From: Incurvaria masculella
Taxonomy: Eukaryota > Arthropoda > Insecta > Lepidoptera > Incurvariidae
Direction of reading: 5' to 3'
Assembly (NCBI GenBank): GCA_946894095.1
Contig: OX335644.1
Span: 12,381,595-12,445,594 of the forward strand
DNA: 64,000 nucleotides
A model generated the notes under the pieces. It saw only the letters and a list, made by a program, of their open reading frames with translations. It was not told where the DNA came from and searched no databases. Both the position numbers and the translations under genes were made by a program. Shown here piece by piece: positions 1-37,259 of this stretch; the stretch's first letter is position 1, and every line of letters begins with the position of its first letter.

Positions 1-77
1 GACAACACTAGACAGCACACTGTTTAACAAACAGAAGCTAAATATCTCCAACACCCACCATAATTCCGGGACCTGTT

Positions 78-335
78 AGCCTCGGTAGCCCAGTGGTGCG
101 ACGCCTTCCGATTCGATAAGCTTGGTGAAGCACCTCTGAGCGCGGTTGGGTTCTGGATGGGTGACCATTTTCAACCGTTGAGGGTGGCCGTGGTTCGGAT
201 TCCACATTAAAATGTAGGTCTCCTTCCTTGTAGGGTCAATCCCACCCGGGTTGGTACCATCGCATTGAATTAACAATGGTTGAAGCGGCAGTGAAAATTG
301 TCCGTGTTTGCAATATAAGGACGGCATTACTTTTT
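78..335 (+). mobile_element. SINE with 5S rRNA-like head
   Basis: The head carries gcgcggttgggttctggatg followed by ggtgacc, resembling the 3' half of 5S rRNA with its internal promoter. The body then has ttcggattccac and gggttggtaccatcgcattg, shared with all other SINE copies here. The 3' part is truncated. Confidence 0.7.
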
Positions 336-1016
336 CCATTACGCTTACTTTTTCTAAACTACGGAACAGTTTAACTAATTGGAAAAGTGATCAACGAGGT
401 AGGTTTGTTTATATAATTTTTGAATATTTTATGTAAAACTTTAGAGAATAATGAAAACTAAGGAATCGAAAGTTATAGGTGTTAAAAAGGCCCGGAGAAA
501 AGTTCGTGATATCATGTGTCTAACCTTCTAAGGTACACACAATAACATTTTGAATTGATTACAGATTATTAAAAAAAATATAGGTTATTGGCCAAGCTTT
601 TTTCTATATTTCATTGTTATCCTTATTCAGATACATTTGTCACTTACCTATTCCATTCAATATTAGATACATTTTTCTTTTACACTACTATATCATTCAA
701 AATATTAGTTTAAAAGTTATCAAGTTAGGGATGGATCATCAATCGCTCATATTTAGGCATTTGCTGCCACTTATCCGATTTCAATGCTAATTGTACCGAA
801 GTATGGCTTGGGATTTCCCGCAACATTAGGACTACTTGGCATTACCTACTTGAGATCCAATAACTCGATTCTACTCAAAACTTATAAGTTTTGAGTAGAG
901 TTTTGCTCTCTATATAGTTCAAAATATATCATAGCATATGCAACCCTTGTAATCATCACAAATATAGTAGTTTTCAACTTCACAATATACTTATCTTATT
1001 CAAAAAGTAAACAGCA
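336..1016. other. AT-rich spacer, nothing recognised
   Basis: No ORF, repeat partner or structured RNA was seen, except a short inverted ctactcaaaacttataag/cttataagttttgagtag at about 872-899. Confidence 0.5.
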
Positions 1017-1415
1017 ACCCGTAGCCTACTGGCCCGGGGACTTGCCTAGCATACCAAAGGCTTGGGTTCAAATCCTCACCCTGTTCATGCACCACTTTCT
1101 TATTCTGAGTTGGACAAGTGCATTTCGTCACGAATAGGAGCTGCTCCATGATTCGGAACCCATTTATTACTGTAGGCCCCTTCCCCTACTAGGTGGTAGG
1201 GTTTAAGTCCGCCTGGGTTGGTACCATCGCATTGGATGAAAAGATAGTCGAAGCGGCAATGAAAAATCGTCCGTATTTTCCATCCAGCACAATGTAGCCA
1301 TGGTCATAAAGGGAAGGTCCTGGTGTGGCACCTAATTCCTTCGGGAATGTGGTGTATTGGGCTAATATCATAACGGTAGTTGTGTGGTTTTAGTCATCCA
1401 TGTCAGGTTGCATAA
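1017..1415 (+). mobile_element. SINE with tRNA-like head
   Basis: Box A tagcctactggc (1022-1033) and box B ggttcaaatcc (1065-1075) define a tRNA-derived pol III head. The body contains taggtggtagggtttaag and gggttggtaccatcgcattg and ends near ctaatatcataacggtag. The body is the same as that joined to 5S-like heads elsewhere. Confidence 0.8.
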
Positions 1416-1635
1416 AAAAACAACCCGTGGTAAAAACATGTTTATTACTCAAAAACCATAAGTACAATATTTCTTAGTTGTTTCTCATATAAATGTAGGG
1501 TTGTTTTACCCATTGTTGACTATGGGTTAAATTATTTATGCAATAAATTATAAGATAAAATATTATTTACCATTCATTTACTACGCTGTTGATATGTTTT
1601 TCTTATTGTCCATTCTATTTTGTTTAATGTTAAGC

Positions 1636-1930
1636 TCGGCATATGGCGCGCGCCAGGACCTCACAAAAAAGGCGCCCAACGACGCCAATGGGCTTTCGGA
1701 CGTTCGCAGGGGCTGCGAAAACTATGCCGGCCGGCCAGGTACTTCTTCACACCATGTTCGAAGGACCCCAGTTTGTACTTTGAGGGAAAAACTTCGGCAG
1801 GGAGTCGGTTCCATAGTTTACCGAACCTATATGTAAATGATCTAGAGGATCGGTGGGTTATTATTTTGGTAAAGTCAACAGAGAAAGAGTGCATTTCCTG
1901 CCTGTTCCGCGCTGTGCTGTGGTAGAAAGG
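1636..1930 (-). mobile_element. LINE-A 3' fragment (C-terminus of RT ORF)
   Basis: On the minus strand it reads KLWNRLPAEVFPSKYKLGSF, then GVKKYLAGRHSF, the typical C-terminus of Jockey/CR1-like LINE ORF2, followed by 3' UTR with cgccatatg-like sequence. The same segment recurs at 13728, 29124, 52630, 55556, 59685 and 60325. Confidence 0.75.
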
Positions 1931-2036
1931 AGACGGAGGGACCGCGTTATGCTGTTAATTCATTTAAGTGTAGTCTTATGTCTTCATCAGTAACAGTCCT
2001 TAAAAACCAACAGTGTGACTACGAGTAAAATAAATC

Positions 2037-2077
2037 CTCGTGGTCACACTAGTGTGATAAATCGGTGTGACCACGAG
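2037..2077. repeat. 13-bp perfect inverted repeat
   Basis: ctcgtggtcacac and gtgtgaccacgag with a 15-nt loop; a third, imperfect gtgtgactacgag lies at 2012. Too short to classify. Confidence 0.6.
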
Positions 2078-2218
2078 CCGCAGTCGATATTTTAACTTAG
2101 CCCTTAACCTTCTCGACTTCTTTTCTACTCCTGTCTGTTTACCTTCATGCTATTAATTTAGCTGTTATTAATGGCGGGTGGATCCTGGCTGGTATGGATC
2201 TCTTGTAATAAATTAGTG

Positions 2219-2768
2219 TTAAGATGGCCCAACCCGCTCAACTCCCCATAAAAACGGGGAAAGAAGATTACGCCCATATTTCTTATCAGAGATCCCAAAT
2301 TTTGGTCAAAAGAGCTTTATTTGATCGAACTAGATCTCTGATGACCGTTGGCATTGTAAAATTGTGTTTGGTTTCTAAGTTATAAGGTCCGAAAGTTCGA
2401 ATTTTTCGCGCGTTTTATACAAAAGCTTTGGTGGTTTATTACGCAAAGATAAAGTAAGAAAATCTTAAAAAGATTAGTCATCAGACATAGCCTATTTAAT
2501 CAAGATTTATAATCTGTTTGGTTTGTGTAAGATTTTTGACTACAGCGGTCGTGGTTTCCTTTTAGCTATAAGTCGTTTTAAAATTAAAATTTTCGTAAAT
2601 CTTACCAAATCATACACTTAGCACATTGTCTTTTTTGTGCACATGTTGCATCTTCCTCATCACGGAGCCTCTCTTTTTCTTTGAAACAGATAAGGTCCCA
2701 GAGCGCAACAGCACGGTTTTGTACAGTGCCCGTGAATGAGTTAGTCCCGCCGGGTTGGGCCACCTTAA
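2219..2768. mobile_element. TTAA-flanked MITE, copy 1
   Basis: 550 bp from TTAA-gatggcccaaccc to gggttgggccacc-TTAA. Inverted ends of about 15 bp and a TTAA duplication recur in every full copy. No transposase frame, so it is non-autonomous; TTAA use suggests piggyBac-type mobilisation. Confidence 0.85.
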
Positions 2769-5700
2769 GAGGAAATGAGAATATTTTGGTGGTTTAAATT
2801 AAAATGAAATCAAATAAAAATGTCCTTGAAAAATTTATTGTATAAAATTACAAGAAGATATATATTATTTTAACCTACAATCCAATTGTCACCAGTCCTT
2901 CATCGAAACTTCAGCCACTTTGTTAATGACTATCCAAAAATCAATAGGTGTCTATAGAATAGTATGCTACACAAAATCATGGTGTAGAGAGTATTTCGTG
3001 CAACTTCCTGGTTTAGATATGGCATAGGATTTGTGTTTAATATGTTTAAAAATAAAAATATCACAGATTTCTAACAATGTTTTGCTCTGAAAAAATGTGA
3101 CTACCTAAATCCTACTTACAGACGTGTGAAGATATTTGCTTACTTACATATACTTTTTAATTCAATGTAATTAAGTATACTTAAATAAAAAAAATCTTAA
3201 AGTCAGTGAACAGTTCTAGCTCAATAATTTTATCACAAATTAACGAACCTTTACAATTACAAACATTCATACCACAACTAACATAATTATTTCTTCAACG
3301 CTTGCTTGCCGTTGGTTTATTTGGTTATTCACAATGCAAGAAGTATTGCTGCCAGTTAGCTGGGTTGGTGTGCACTTACTCAAGGAACTTGAATAGTCAA
3401 TAATAAGTCTAAATAATATGCAATATAATCGATAGGAATAAAACTTTACAGAACTAGAATAAAATAATTCTAGAATAGGTTAAATTTATTCTGTACAAAG
3501 CCTAACTAAATTATAAGCACCATAGTTTTAAGTTTATTATGCGCTTCATATTAAAAAATAGTCCCTTTAAAAGCTTTTATTAATTTCGTTTATGTACTAC
3601 TTTACTTTCACAATATATTTGCTCAGATGACCGCTGCTGCATTCTTTACTGAATTTCAGGAGTTCACGGTTATCGGAACTAGACCACATACAGTTATAGA
3701 CTACAAAACAGACATTTTACATGAGCGAGATTATCCGATACCTAACTGATGTCATATATTATCATACCCCATTGCAAAATTCACGCAATACAATTTTACA
3801 CTTGATAATATATTTAGCATCTCGTTAAACATTTTTTTTTCTTCATATAGTGGCATAAAAAAATATCAACCTCTAGGGCTGACAAAATGTTTTCAAGATG
3901 TTCAGTGATAGCGACCTCACGTTGGGGAATTAAGTTTTTTAACACTAGTCATATCGGATTTCTAATCTTATTTGCGGTTGACAAAATATGCTATATTTTC
4001 TGGGCTCTTGATAACATTACATCCCTAATGCCTAAACAATATCCCACCGTTCTTACAACTTATCTCACTTTACATGGCACTAACGGTAGCCACAATACTA
4101 TCTTTTATGGATCAATACATATGTACTTGCATGCTTTTTAATTAAATTAAATGGCACTCTGTATATAACATGAAAAATGGATTTAAGAATCAACTGGAAG
4201 GTGAAATATTTGAGTTACTTCTAAACTATTTTTGTCGCTGGGTGGAGACGCTTGCCTAGCGATATATTAAAGTGTTCTTCAAAATATGTAAAACTAACTT
4301 GGTTCGTTATCATATTTAACTAAATTGGAAAGGAAACTGAAACTTAAATTATATACCCTAATGATAAATGAGCTATGCATGTAATAAATAGTTAATATTC
4401 ACCACCCAAAATGAGTAGGGATACCTCGAATCTTAAAAGTAATGTCTGGTGTTATGTACCTTACATGAAGAAATAGAAAAAAATCCTACGCTCAATTACA
4501 TTGAGATCAACATTTACAAGACTCGCATAACTTTCATAATGCCGATAGAAATAGTTTGCAAGTAAATTTAGGCTAATCTTAAATATAAATTTAAAAAATA
4601 AAACTACAGGCAGTGTGATAAGATTGCAAGAATAATTTAAGCCGATCTAATATGGTTGCGTTTTATTTAAACTAAAATGTTCAAGGTATTTAGAGAACTT
4701 TTCTTTGAACATATTGTTTCGTATATTGATAATATTTGCAACGCTTTGTTTAATCAAGTTGATTGATAATTTGTTGCAAAACTAAAAGCAGACACTATAA
4801 TGCAAGTACGTTCCTACATATAATGTCTCTCATTCACTACAATGAAATATTACCATGTAAATGATAGTTCTGTGTTTACATACATCCCCATTTATGGATC
4901 AGCCATTTAGGCATAGGTAAGTTTCTACAATTTTAGGCCAACAAGTTATGCAACTCGAGGCATAATAGGTTCATAGGACTGTGTAATGAGGTGTTGGCAG
5001 TGAAAATATCTATCTTCCAGCAGTCCGTATCTCAATGCACATTCTGTATGTATTGCTACTTGAGGAACTACCAAAGTTTTTCAATCACTGGATCCTCTTT
5101 GTTGCAGATTTCTCCGATGGAATCACTTGTTTTGCAGTTCTCATTTCTGGGTCAGCATCGTTAAATGTATTTAGTGCTAATTTCATTAAACATTTTTCTC
5201 TTATTGCACGGCCATTGCAGAGATGTCGTATATACATGAATTGTAAACAATTCGGTCGATATTTGCCAGAGAAACTGGGCTGTTTTGCCCAGTGTACTGT
5301 GCTCTTATTGCAAACGGCAGATTTTTTTCGAGATAAATATATCATCGTCAGGCATAAAAGTCAAGGTGTTAATGAGAGCTGAATGTTATTTGGCAATGTT
5401 GGTGCAATTCAGCCCTAGTTCATATTTGAGTAGTCCGAATCCTCAGCTCAATACGGCTCTTTGCACGGCAGCCCTAGGGGTCTACTCGGGAAGCGAGCAA
5501 AGAAAGTTCTCACAACAAATATCTGCGAGCTGTCATTAACATTTTTTTAATATGGAGTATGACAGCTACTCACAGGAATAACTGAGAACAGAACAGTAAG
5601 TGAGAACCGATCGTGGTGCTGGGCCTGGTTTGGCACAGAACCAAATTGAATTTGTTAAATGATGTCAATTTTTCGAGGTAAAGCAAACCTGAGACGGTTT

Positions 5701-5802
5701 TTATCATTTAGTCCATCCATGGAACCGCGCTACGATGGGCGCAAACTGCAAAGTGGTGTCGCAGGAGACGTTCGATAGTGCGGGGTTACGGAGCGCACCG
5801 GC
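2769..5802. other. Non-coding DNA downstream of the MMP stop
   Basis: AT-rich, no exon or repeat recognised. It should contain the MMP 3' UTR; the first canonical minus-strand AATAAA is at 4667-4662. Confidence 0.5.
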
Positions 5803-30852
<25,050 letters not shown>

Positions 30853-31107
30853 CTGCAACCATAACGCACAAATCATTATCTACATGCTCACGGTGCTAAG
30901 ACAACACGGAGAGCGCGCGCGACAGCACGGTGCGCGTGTGACCCGCGTCCAGCGCGCTCGGCCTCCGCGCCGACGACAGGCTGCAACAATAACGCACAAA
31001 TCATTATCTACATGCTCACGGTGCTAAGACAACCGGAGAGCGCGCGCGACAGCACGGTGCGCGTGTGACCCGCGTCCGGCGCGCTCGGCCGCCGCGCCGA
31101 CGACAGG
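30853..31107 (-). repeat. Tandem partial duplications of the MMP exon with splice acceptors
   Basis: The first 73 bp of the 30703-30852 exon recur at 30908-30980 and 31035-31107 (period 127-128 bp), each with only about two substitutions. Each copy is followed on the plus strand by the same ctgcaac acceptor and about 54 bp of intron. Copies lack the exon's 3' half and its donor. Read on the minus strand in the exon frame, both run into a stop within about 11 codons of the duplicated end. They are young, non-coding exon fragments with working-looking acceptors upstream of the true exon. Confidence 0.85.
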
Positions 31108-31146
31108 CTGCAACAACAACGCACACCTCACTAGCTAGTAGCAGTC

Positions 31147-31194
31147 GCAGCACTGTGAGCATGTAGCTAGTAGCTACATGCTCACCGTGCTGCG
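31147..31194. repeat. Hairpin beside the exon duplication
   Basis: gcagcac-t-gtgagcatgtagct pairs with agctacatgctcac-c-gtgctgc around a 3-nt loop, about 23 bp with one mismatch. The arm sequence (ctacatgctcac) is also the intronic part of the duplicated unit. Confidence 0.75.
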
Positions 31195-31685
31195 ATCACA
31201 CGGAGAGTAGATTTCGTAGTACCCATGCATTTAATGATATCTACGTGTTTATTACAAAATAAATATTCGAGCCAATACAGCTAAACAGATAAATGTAGAG
31301 TCATTTACACAAGAGAGGTGGAGTTAGGACCAGTTAGCCCGAGTGACGTAACCTGTTTAAGGTTATTACAAAGTTCGCGTGACGGACGCCTCGCCGGACA
31401 CGCCACCGCTGGAAGCCTCCGGAAATTAAACGCCTGCAACAAGTATCAAGAGCTACCTCGCTGCTGCAGTCGGGCCTAGTCTGAACGTCGTCACATGTCC
31501 AGTCGACAGACGTCATGTCGACACTGCCAGCCAGCGCCCACGTCGACCCTGTGCGCCCGCCACCGCCTCCGCCAATACCCACTGTCATCAATTTCTTGAT
31601 AATAATACAAGAATGCTGAATATAAAATTTCTTGCCGAAGTTGTGAAGTTATTTTTCGGATTCTTTCCATTCTCTATCTAACAGT

Positions 31686-31983
31686 ATGAGTAGTCGGAGT
31701 CCTCGCCTCAATTAGCGTTTACGGAACTTACGTAAAAACGTCAAACCCATACAATTGTTACTACTTGTTCTGTGGTTTTACTTTTTAGAGTCCGAGATAT
31801 TTGTATGAAAACGCGGAGTCGGGGTAAAGGACAATGCAACGTATTTACAGCGACGATGCGTAAGCTGCCGGATCCACAAACTCAGCATGAGCGCGCTGTG
31901 CTTACATTCAAAGTCTATGACCAAATCCAACTCGGACTCGGATTGGCGTAAACGCCATTTAGGTGCCAAGTCGGACTAAGGCC
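31686..31983. mobile_element. Foldback MITE (taagtcgg ends), copy A
   Basis: Left end gtagtcggagtcctcgcc... and right end ggtgccaagtcggactaagg are imperfect inverted repeats of about 36 bp. Internal tgaaaacgcggagtcgg and caacgtatttac match the copy at 54190. Confidence 0.6.
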
Positions 31984-32064
31984 CATAGACCTATGAAAAT
32001 GAAGTGTGTAATGAAAATGTGTCAGAAGAGTATGAATGTATTTCAAAAACAGAAGGAGGAAATA

Positions 32065-32728
32065 AGATCATGCGCATATTTACTATCCAGGATCCAAAAT
32101 TATACTAAAATCAAAACAGCTTTATTTGATGGAATGACCATTGGCAACGTAAAATTGTGTTTGGTTTCCAAGTTGTATCCGAACGTTCCGTTGTGACCAA
32201 ACGTTCGATTCTTTAGCGCGTTTTCAAAGGGTTTGGACGTGGATTACTCAACGATAAAACGTAAAAATCTGTCGAAAAGCCTAACTTGTTCCATGAAGAT
32301 CCAAATCAATTTAGTTTTTATTTGATTTTTTACTACGGCGTTCGTGATTTACATTTAGCTGTCGTTTTGTAATATTGTTTTTGTAAATCTAACCAAATCA
32401 AACACCATGCGCATTGTGATACTTTTGAGATAACCGCGGTCGTTAGACATGTTTGAAAAATGTTACGGCTTTTCACGCAGCAGGAAGAGACATTCTCCGA
32501 CGATTCGAGCCAATTATTCAGCCCGTTGTCAAGGAGGCATCCGCCACGTTCGTACGCAGCAGACGACTCAGTCGAACATTTTTCAACCAATGCGCATTGT
32601 TTGCTTTGTGGACGTGTTTTATCCTCCTCATCAAGAAGACTGTCTCATTCTTTAAAACAGAGACAGCGCTAGAGCGCAATAGAACGATTTTGTGCCATTC
32701 CCGCGAATACGTCAGTCCCGTCCGTCCA
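32065..32728. mobile_element. Diverged relative of the TTAA MITE
   Basis: Shares aaaattgtgtttggttt, tttgtaaatctaaccaaatc and the segment ending cgcaatagaacgattttgtg with the 550-bp MITE but is older and larger. Its outer ends are not preserved. Confidence 0.6.
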
Positions 32729-32733
32729 CTGAT

Positions 32734-33040
32734 TAGGGTTCCGTTCCCAAAGGGTGCCATCGGAACCTTATTGCTAAGCCTCCGCTGTCCGTCCGTCCGT
32801 CCGTCCATCTGTCACAAGGCTGTATCTCAGGAACCGTAATAGATAGACAACCGAAGTTTTCAGAGAGTGTGTATTTATTTTGCCGCTGTAACAACAAATA
32901 GGTAAATTTAAAAAAGTATTAAGCTTAATGGGGTTTAATAAAATTATCAAAAAAACCTGATTTTTTTGTGTTAAGTCTTGTACGAAGTCTTTGTACGGAA
33001 GCCTTCGTGTGCGAGTCCGACTCGTACTTGGCCGGTTTTT
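32734..33040 (+). repeat. (GTCC)n-cored interspersed repeat, copy
   Basis: Begins tagggttccg, has gcctccgctgtccgtccgtc, then tgtatctcaggaaccgtaat, gtgtatttattttgccgct, and ends gcgagtccgactcgtacttg with gccggttttt. The same order occurs at 43064 (+), 38701 (-) and partly at 35932 (-). Confidence 0.75.
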
Positions 33041-33789
33041 CTAAATCATGTTATGATTTGAAAGCGTTTGTCGATCCCGTCGATATAACATGGCACGGCC
33101 CACCGACCCGACCACCGCACCGAGTCCCTGAAGTCCGTACCGCTGTCGGAACAAACGTTAGCTAATTTCATTAAAACATTACATTTTGTGCTCGTCTGTT
33201 TTAGCAAACAAGTACGCAACGAGCATGAAGAACTACCGATGCTATACCGAAGCATCGGTAGCCTTAAGGAATGATCATAATTGCCTAGTTCTAAAAGGCT
33301 CAATAATTAGATTAGCAATATGTGGTCGACATATGGTCGTCTTGTCTCAAATCGTCTGGCATTACTAAGTTTCTCTTCTGGACTCGTGGAGTGAGAGAAG
33401 TTTGGCACTAACGAAATCAAGGATGCCTTTGGTTAGTAATAATCTGCGCTCGAAATTTGAAACTAACGAATGGAAGATGGCGTCGAGTCGGCGTCGCGTG
33501 TCCGCTCGGCTCTAGCGGTCTCTGGGGGCAGCAATTAAACTTTCGTTTCGCAGTCGGAGAGCCTGGACCGTTATAGTTACGGAAGATACAATTTGGGAGT
33601 AACGTAAAAAAAGTACTTAATTTTTCAAACACAACCGTGACCAAAATAATAATAGGTTTGATGAGGAGGAGACAAATATTCTGACTCTTAAAGGGAAGTC
33701 TTGAAAGAGGATAAACATCAAAAAGAAAAAAAAAACAGTTATTCTTGCGAAGAATGTAGTTGGTTTTTGTGGGACTAGGTTTAATTGTT

Positions 33790-33982
33790 GTCACAATGCT
33801 GGTATATAATATTAAATAATTAAAACCAGCTCTAAACTGTGCAGTAAGTTGGATTCTTGCGGCGATTAAATTGTAAAACATAGCCTTCGGTAATAAAACA
33901 ACATCGCTGAAACATTATACATGCGGGTAGTGCCGCTGTTAATAACGTAATAATAAATTTGGGTGCGGTTGTTATGTGACAA
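33790..33982. repeat. Local duplication, copy 1
   Basis: tgtcacaatgctg, aaaacatagccttcggtaat, aaaacaacatcgctgaaac and gtaataataaatttg recur in order at 34486-34680. The two copies are in the same orientation about 0.7 kb apart. Confidence 0.7.
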
Positions 33983-34485
33983 GAGCCGCCCGCCCAACGG
34001 TCGCCGGCCGCCCGGCGCGTCGGCCACCACGCCGCGGCGCCGCCCAGCTCGCGGGCATCGTAGTCATTTAAAACAATGTTTGACGCTCAATATGCGATTG
34101 GTGCTACGCGTTAACTCGGTTTTAAAAAAAACCCACAGTGGGTCTCCACATGGAATTCCAAGAAGACTTTGATTGGTTTGTATCATAGATACAAAGAAAG
34201 GAGATATTCCTCCTAGCACGCCTACTGAGACTCGCTGTCTCCAATTTTCAAAAAGTACCAACCAAACAAACGTATATGCCACATGCAAACCAAGTTGCAG
34301 ACGTATTCGAAGGATTATGTAGATGGGAACTGATCCGATGAACGCATTTTAGTGCACATTCGCGCGCGGTGCCGATGTTTCGACTGTGTGGCATATGACG
34401 CGCTGCCGGATTCCCACACAATTAAATGGCCACTTTGGTCATACGGCGGACAAGAGATATCGACCACAGGTTAAACCAAGGTTTA

Positions 34486-34680
34486 ACTCTTGTCACAACG
34501 CTGTTATAATAAATAAAACAAGCTCTAAGCGGCTCCGCGAGGATCGAGTGGGTTGGATCCTCGCGGAGTCAAAATTTTAAAACATAGCCTAAGGTAATAA
34601 AACAACGTAGCTGAAACATTATACGTGCGGGTGTGGACCGCTGTTCATAAAGTAATAATACATTTGTGGGGGAAGTTGTG
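34486..34680. repeat. Local duplication, copy 2, with added hairpin
   Basis: Partner of 33790. It carries CTCCGCGAGGATC (34533-34545) and its perfect inverse (34556-34568), a 13-bp hairpin absent from copy 1. Confidence 0.7.
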
Positions 34681-35237
34681 TTTGGTTGAATCTGTTTTTG
34701 TAAATTTCTCTCTAAACGTCACTCAACCATCCACCCGTCAGGGCTCACGCATCACCGTCGAACCACGGTCGGCGCTGTGAGCGTATCTGTTGACTAATTC
34801 CTCTCAAATTGACCTCGACATTTCGTGCTGTCATAAAAGCTGTTTGCTCGTCGCCACTAAATTATCAGCAAACTGATATCAGCCGTCCCCATCCCACATC
34901 CGCCGCCACCGCCGCCGCCGCCGCCGGATACACTTTTAGCTGGTAGCTCGAGCTCGCCACAATGCGGCTATCATAAATCCGCATACACAGCATTTATCGC
35001 ATCGTAAACACGGAACCCTAAATATTGCACAGCCAGCGCCTAAATGTTGCCAGCGTGCGGCGGCAATTAAACGCTTAACTATCTAATTAAATGACGACAC
35101 TGCATTATGCGGATATGCATTCTGAACCCAAAGGCCGCGACGAATTTCTGAGCCCAATGAATAATTTTAATGCGGACTCAATGTCTGGAGTTTTAATTTT
35201 AACAAACTAAGAGCAGTGCATAGCTAAATATTTGTTG

Positions 35238-35362
35238 GCCTCCTTGGACCCAATTCAGCGCCGAGCGGTCCGTCTTGTTGGGGACCCACAGCTGACCGCG
35301 GGCTTGGAGTCCCTGAGCCACAGACGGTTTGTGGGGTCGCTCAGTCTGTGCTACAGGTACTA
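35238..35362 (+). mobile_element. Jockey-like LINE RT fragment
   Basis: Frame from 35238 encodes LDPIQRRAVRLVGDPQLTAG then LESLSHRRFVGSLSLCYR, the IQRRA-x-RLVGD motif after the reverse transcriptase domain. It is a different LINE family from LINE-A, by residue differences. Confidence 0.65.
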
Positions 35363-35550
35363 ACAGGTACAGTCGTTGCTCTGTGGAACTTGCATTTCTT
35401 ATTCCTCCCCAACCTACCTATATTGCTTACATCTATTAACGTGATATTTATTTATTTTATCAGGTTGCACCGCAGCCCAATTATAACTAGGTATTCAGTC
35501 TAATCAGAAACAAATACCTAGCGGGAGCTGGGACCGCTTTAGAGCGGCTC

Positions 35551-35930
35551 GTAGCCTAGTGGCGCGAAGACTGGCCTAGCGTACCAAAGGTCTGGGTTCA
35601 ATTCCTCGCCCCGACATGCACCACTTTCTTTCTCTTTCTGAGTTCGATAAGTGCATTTCCTCACGAATGCGAGCTGCTCCAAGGTTCGGATCTATGTAAA
35701 ACTTTAGATCCCGTTCCCCTACTAGGTGGTAGGGTTTAAGCCCGCCCGGGTTGGTACCATCGCATTGGACGAAAAGATGGTCGAAGCTTGAAAATTGTCC
35801 GTGTTTTCCATTCAGTTCAGTGCAGCCGTGCTCATAAAGGGAAGGTACTGGCATGGGCTTCGGGAATGTGGTGTATTGGGCTAATATCATAACAGTAGTT
35901 GTGTGGTATTAGCCATTAATGTCAGGTTGG
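35551..35930 (+). mobile_element. SINE with tRNA-like head
   Basis: Has gtagcctagtggcgcg as box A, ggttcaattcc as box B, then the same body as the copy at 1017 through ctaatatcataacagtag. It lies next to a fragment of the (GTCC)n repeat family. Confidence 0.8.
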
Positions 35931-35931
35931 A

Positions 35932-36075
35932 TAAAAACCGGCCAAGTGGGAGTCGGACTCGCATACAAAGGGCGGAACCATCGTAAAAGATTTAATACAA
36001 AAAAATCACGTTTTTTATGTAGTGCCTTCCCTTTAATTTTAATTATTTTTTAATCTTACCTATTTGTTGTTGTTT
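35932..36075 (-). repeat. (GTCC)n-cored repeat, partial inverted copy
   Basis: Starts aaaaccggccaagtgggagt then cggactcgcatac, the reverse of the family's 3' end, and stops before the (GTCC)n core. Confidence 0.65.
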
Positions 36076-37084
36076 GTTGGTACATTTAACTCGCTACAGA
36101 AGCACGGCTCAATTTAACGTGAATGAAAACAACGAACTATTTTCCTCTGGGACCATCTTACTATGCGATGCTAACCAAGCTGGGCGGTGACAATAAAATA
36201 AGGAGGAACCTCGATACAAACCATGGTCGCCGATACTAGAGACCATTCATATTAGATATTTCGTTGCACCTACTGCACCTAATCCAGAGAGTATTCGGTT
36301 TGATTTAGTTAAGTTTGATTTAGCGTGATGGGGGTGGATTGGGGTGAATGTTTGGGTTTCGTTGTTGCACATCCACACAATCGTTATTTGCGCGCCCGCT
36401 TCGAAAAGCAGGCGAACTTGCCACCACCTTTGACGTATAGGGGAGGTGGGGGGCATTAGCTCCGTGGGTTTGACGAGCGTGGGCCGCAGTTGCGGATGTG
36501 TGTGGACAATGCGCTGTCGATCGCTTGTCGATTAAGCTAATTAAGCGTCTCAATCGAGGCAGAATGGCGGCGCCGAGCCCGGACAATGCTCCGACCACCC
36601 GGAATGGACATACTTCACCGTACACATGCGTTCGGGGCAGCTGCACACTCAATGCCAGATAATTTACACACAATGAATTAGTTTTCCGAATGTGTAATGC
36701 GGTGTTTTTAGTTTGAGTCGATAATAGTATTTCAGAAATAAGGTAGGAGGCAATACAAGTGTTTTAATAAATCCATAACTTCAACGTTGTGATATTTTTC
36801 ATACCTTATGTTTGCCTAGTAAAATAATATAAAGTTTTTTATCTTATAAATATTGAAACGATTCTGCTATAATGTTAAATAATATAATGCTAGAAAATGC
36901 CCGCAACTTTCGAAATGAGAAATTGCTGTTCCCCTACTAATTCATCAATACTTTCTTCAACATATGACTAGATTCAGAGTAACAAACATCCAGTTTTACA
37001 TTTATAACGTTCGTGGAATTAGAATGAAACTAACAGCGGAGAAATTAGAGAACCAAATAGAATGTGTGATGCATCTCAATCTAA

Positions 37085-37259
37085 TACAGCAGTATTCAGA
37101 GTGGGCCGACTAACTGTAGTACGCGTATTAAGGTCGGACTAAGCCGGTTTTTGTATGGTTAGATTAATTAGATATGGTTACATAGATTAGCACCGGACTA
37201 ACCATACAAAAACCGGTTTAGTCCGGCGGATTAAAGTACGCCCACTCTGAATACAGCTG
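37085..37259. mobile_element. Foldback MITE
   Basis: cagtattcagagtgggc (37088) is inverted as gcccactctgaatac (37238-37252), and an inner pair gactaagccggtttttgt faces acaaaaaccggtttagtc. A half copy follows at about 37300-37382. Confidence 0.7.

Noticed and set aside
1017..1090. tRNA gene
   Set aside because: Boxes A and B are present, but there is no cloverleaf and the sequence continues into a multicopy SINE body.
31334..31591. Minus-strand ORF just upstream of the first visible MMP exon, as a candidate prodomain exon
   Set aside because: No cysteine-switch motif, and its Gly-rich start and Cys pattern do not fit an MMP prodomain.
33417..33881. 154-codon minus-strand ORF
   Set aside because: AT-rich, overlaps a locally duplicated non-coding segment, no motif.
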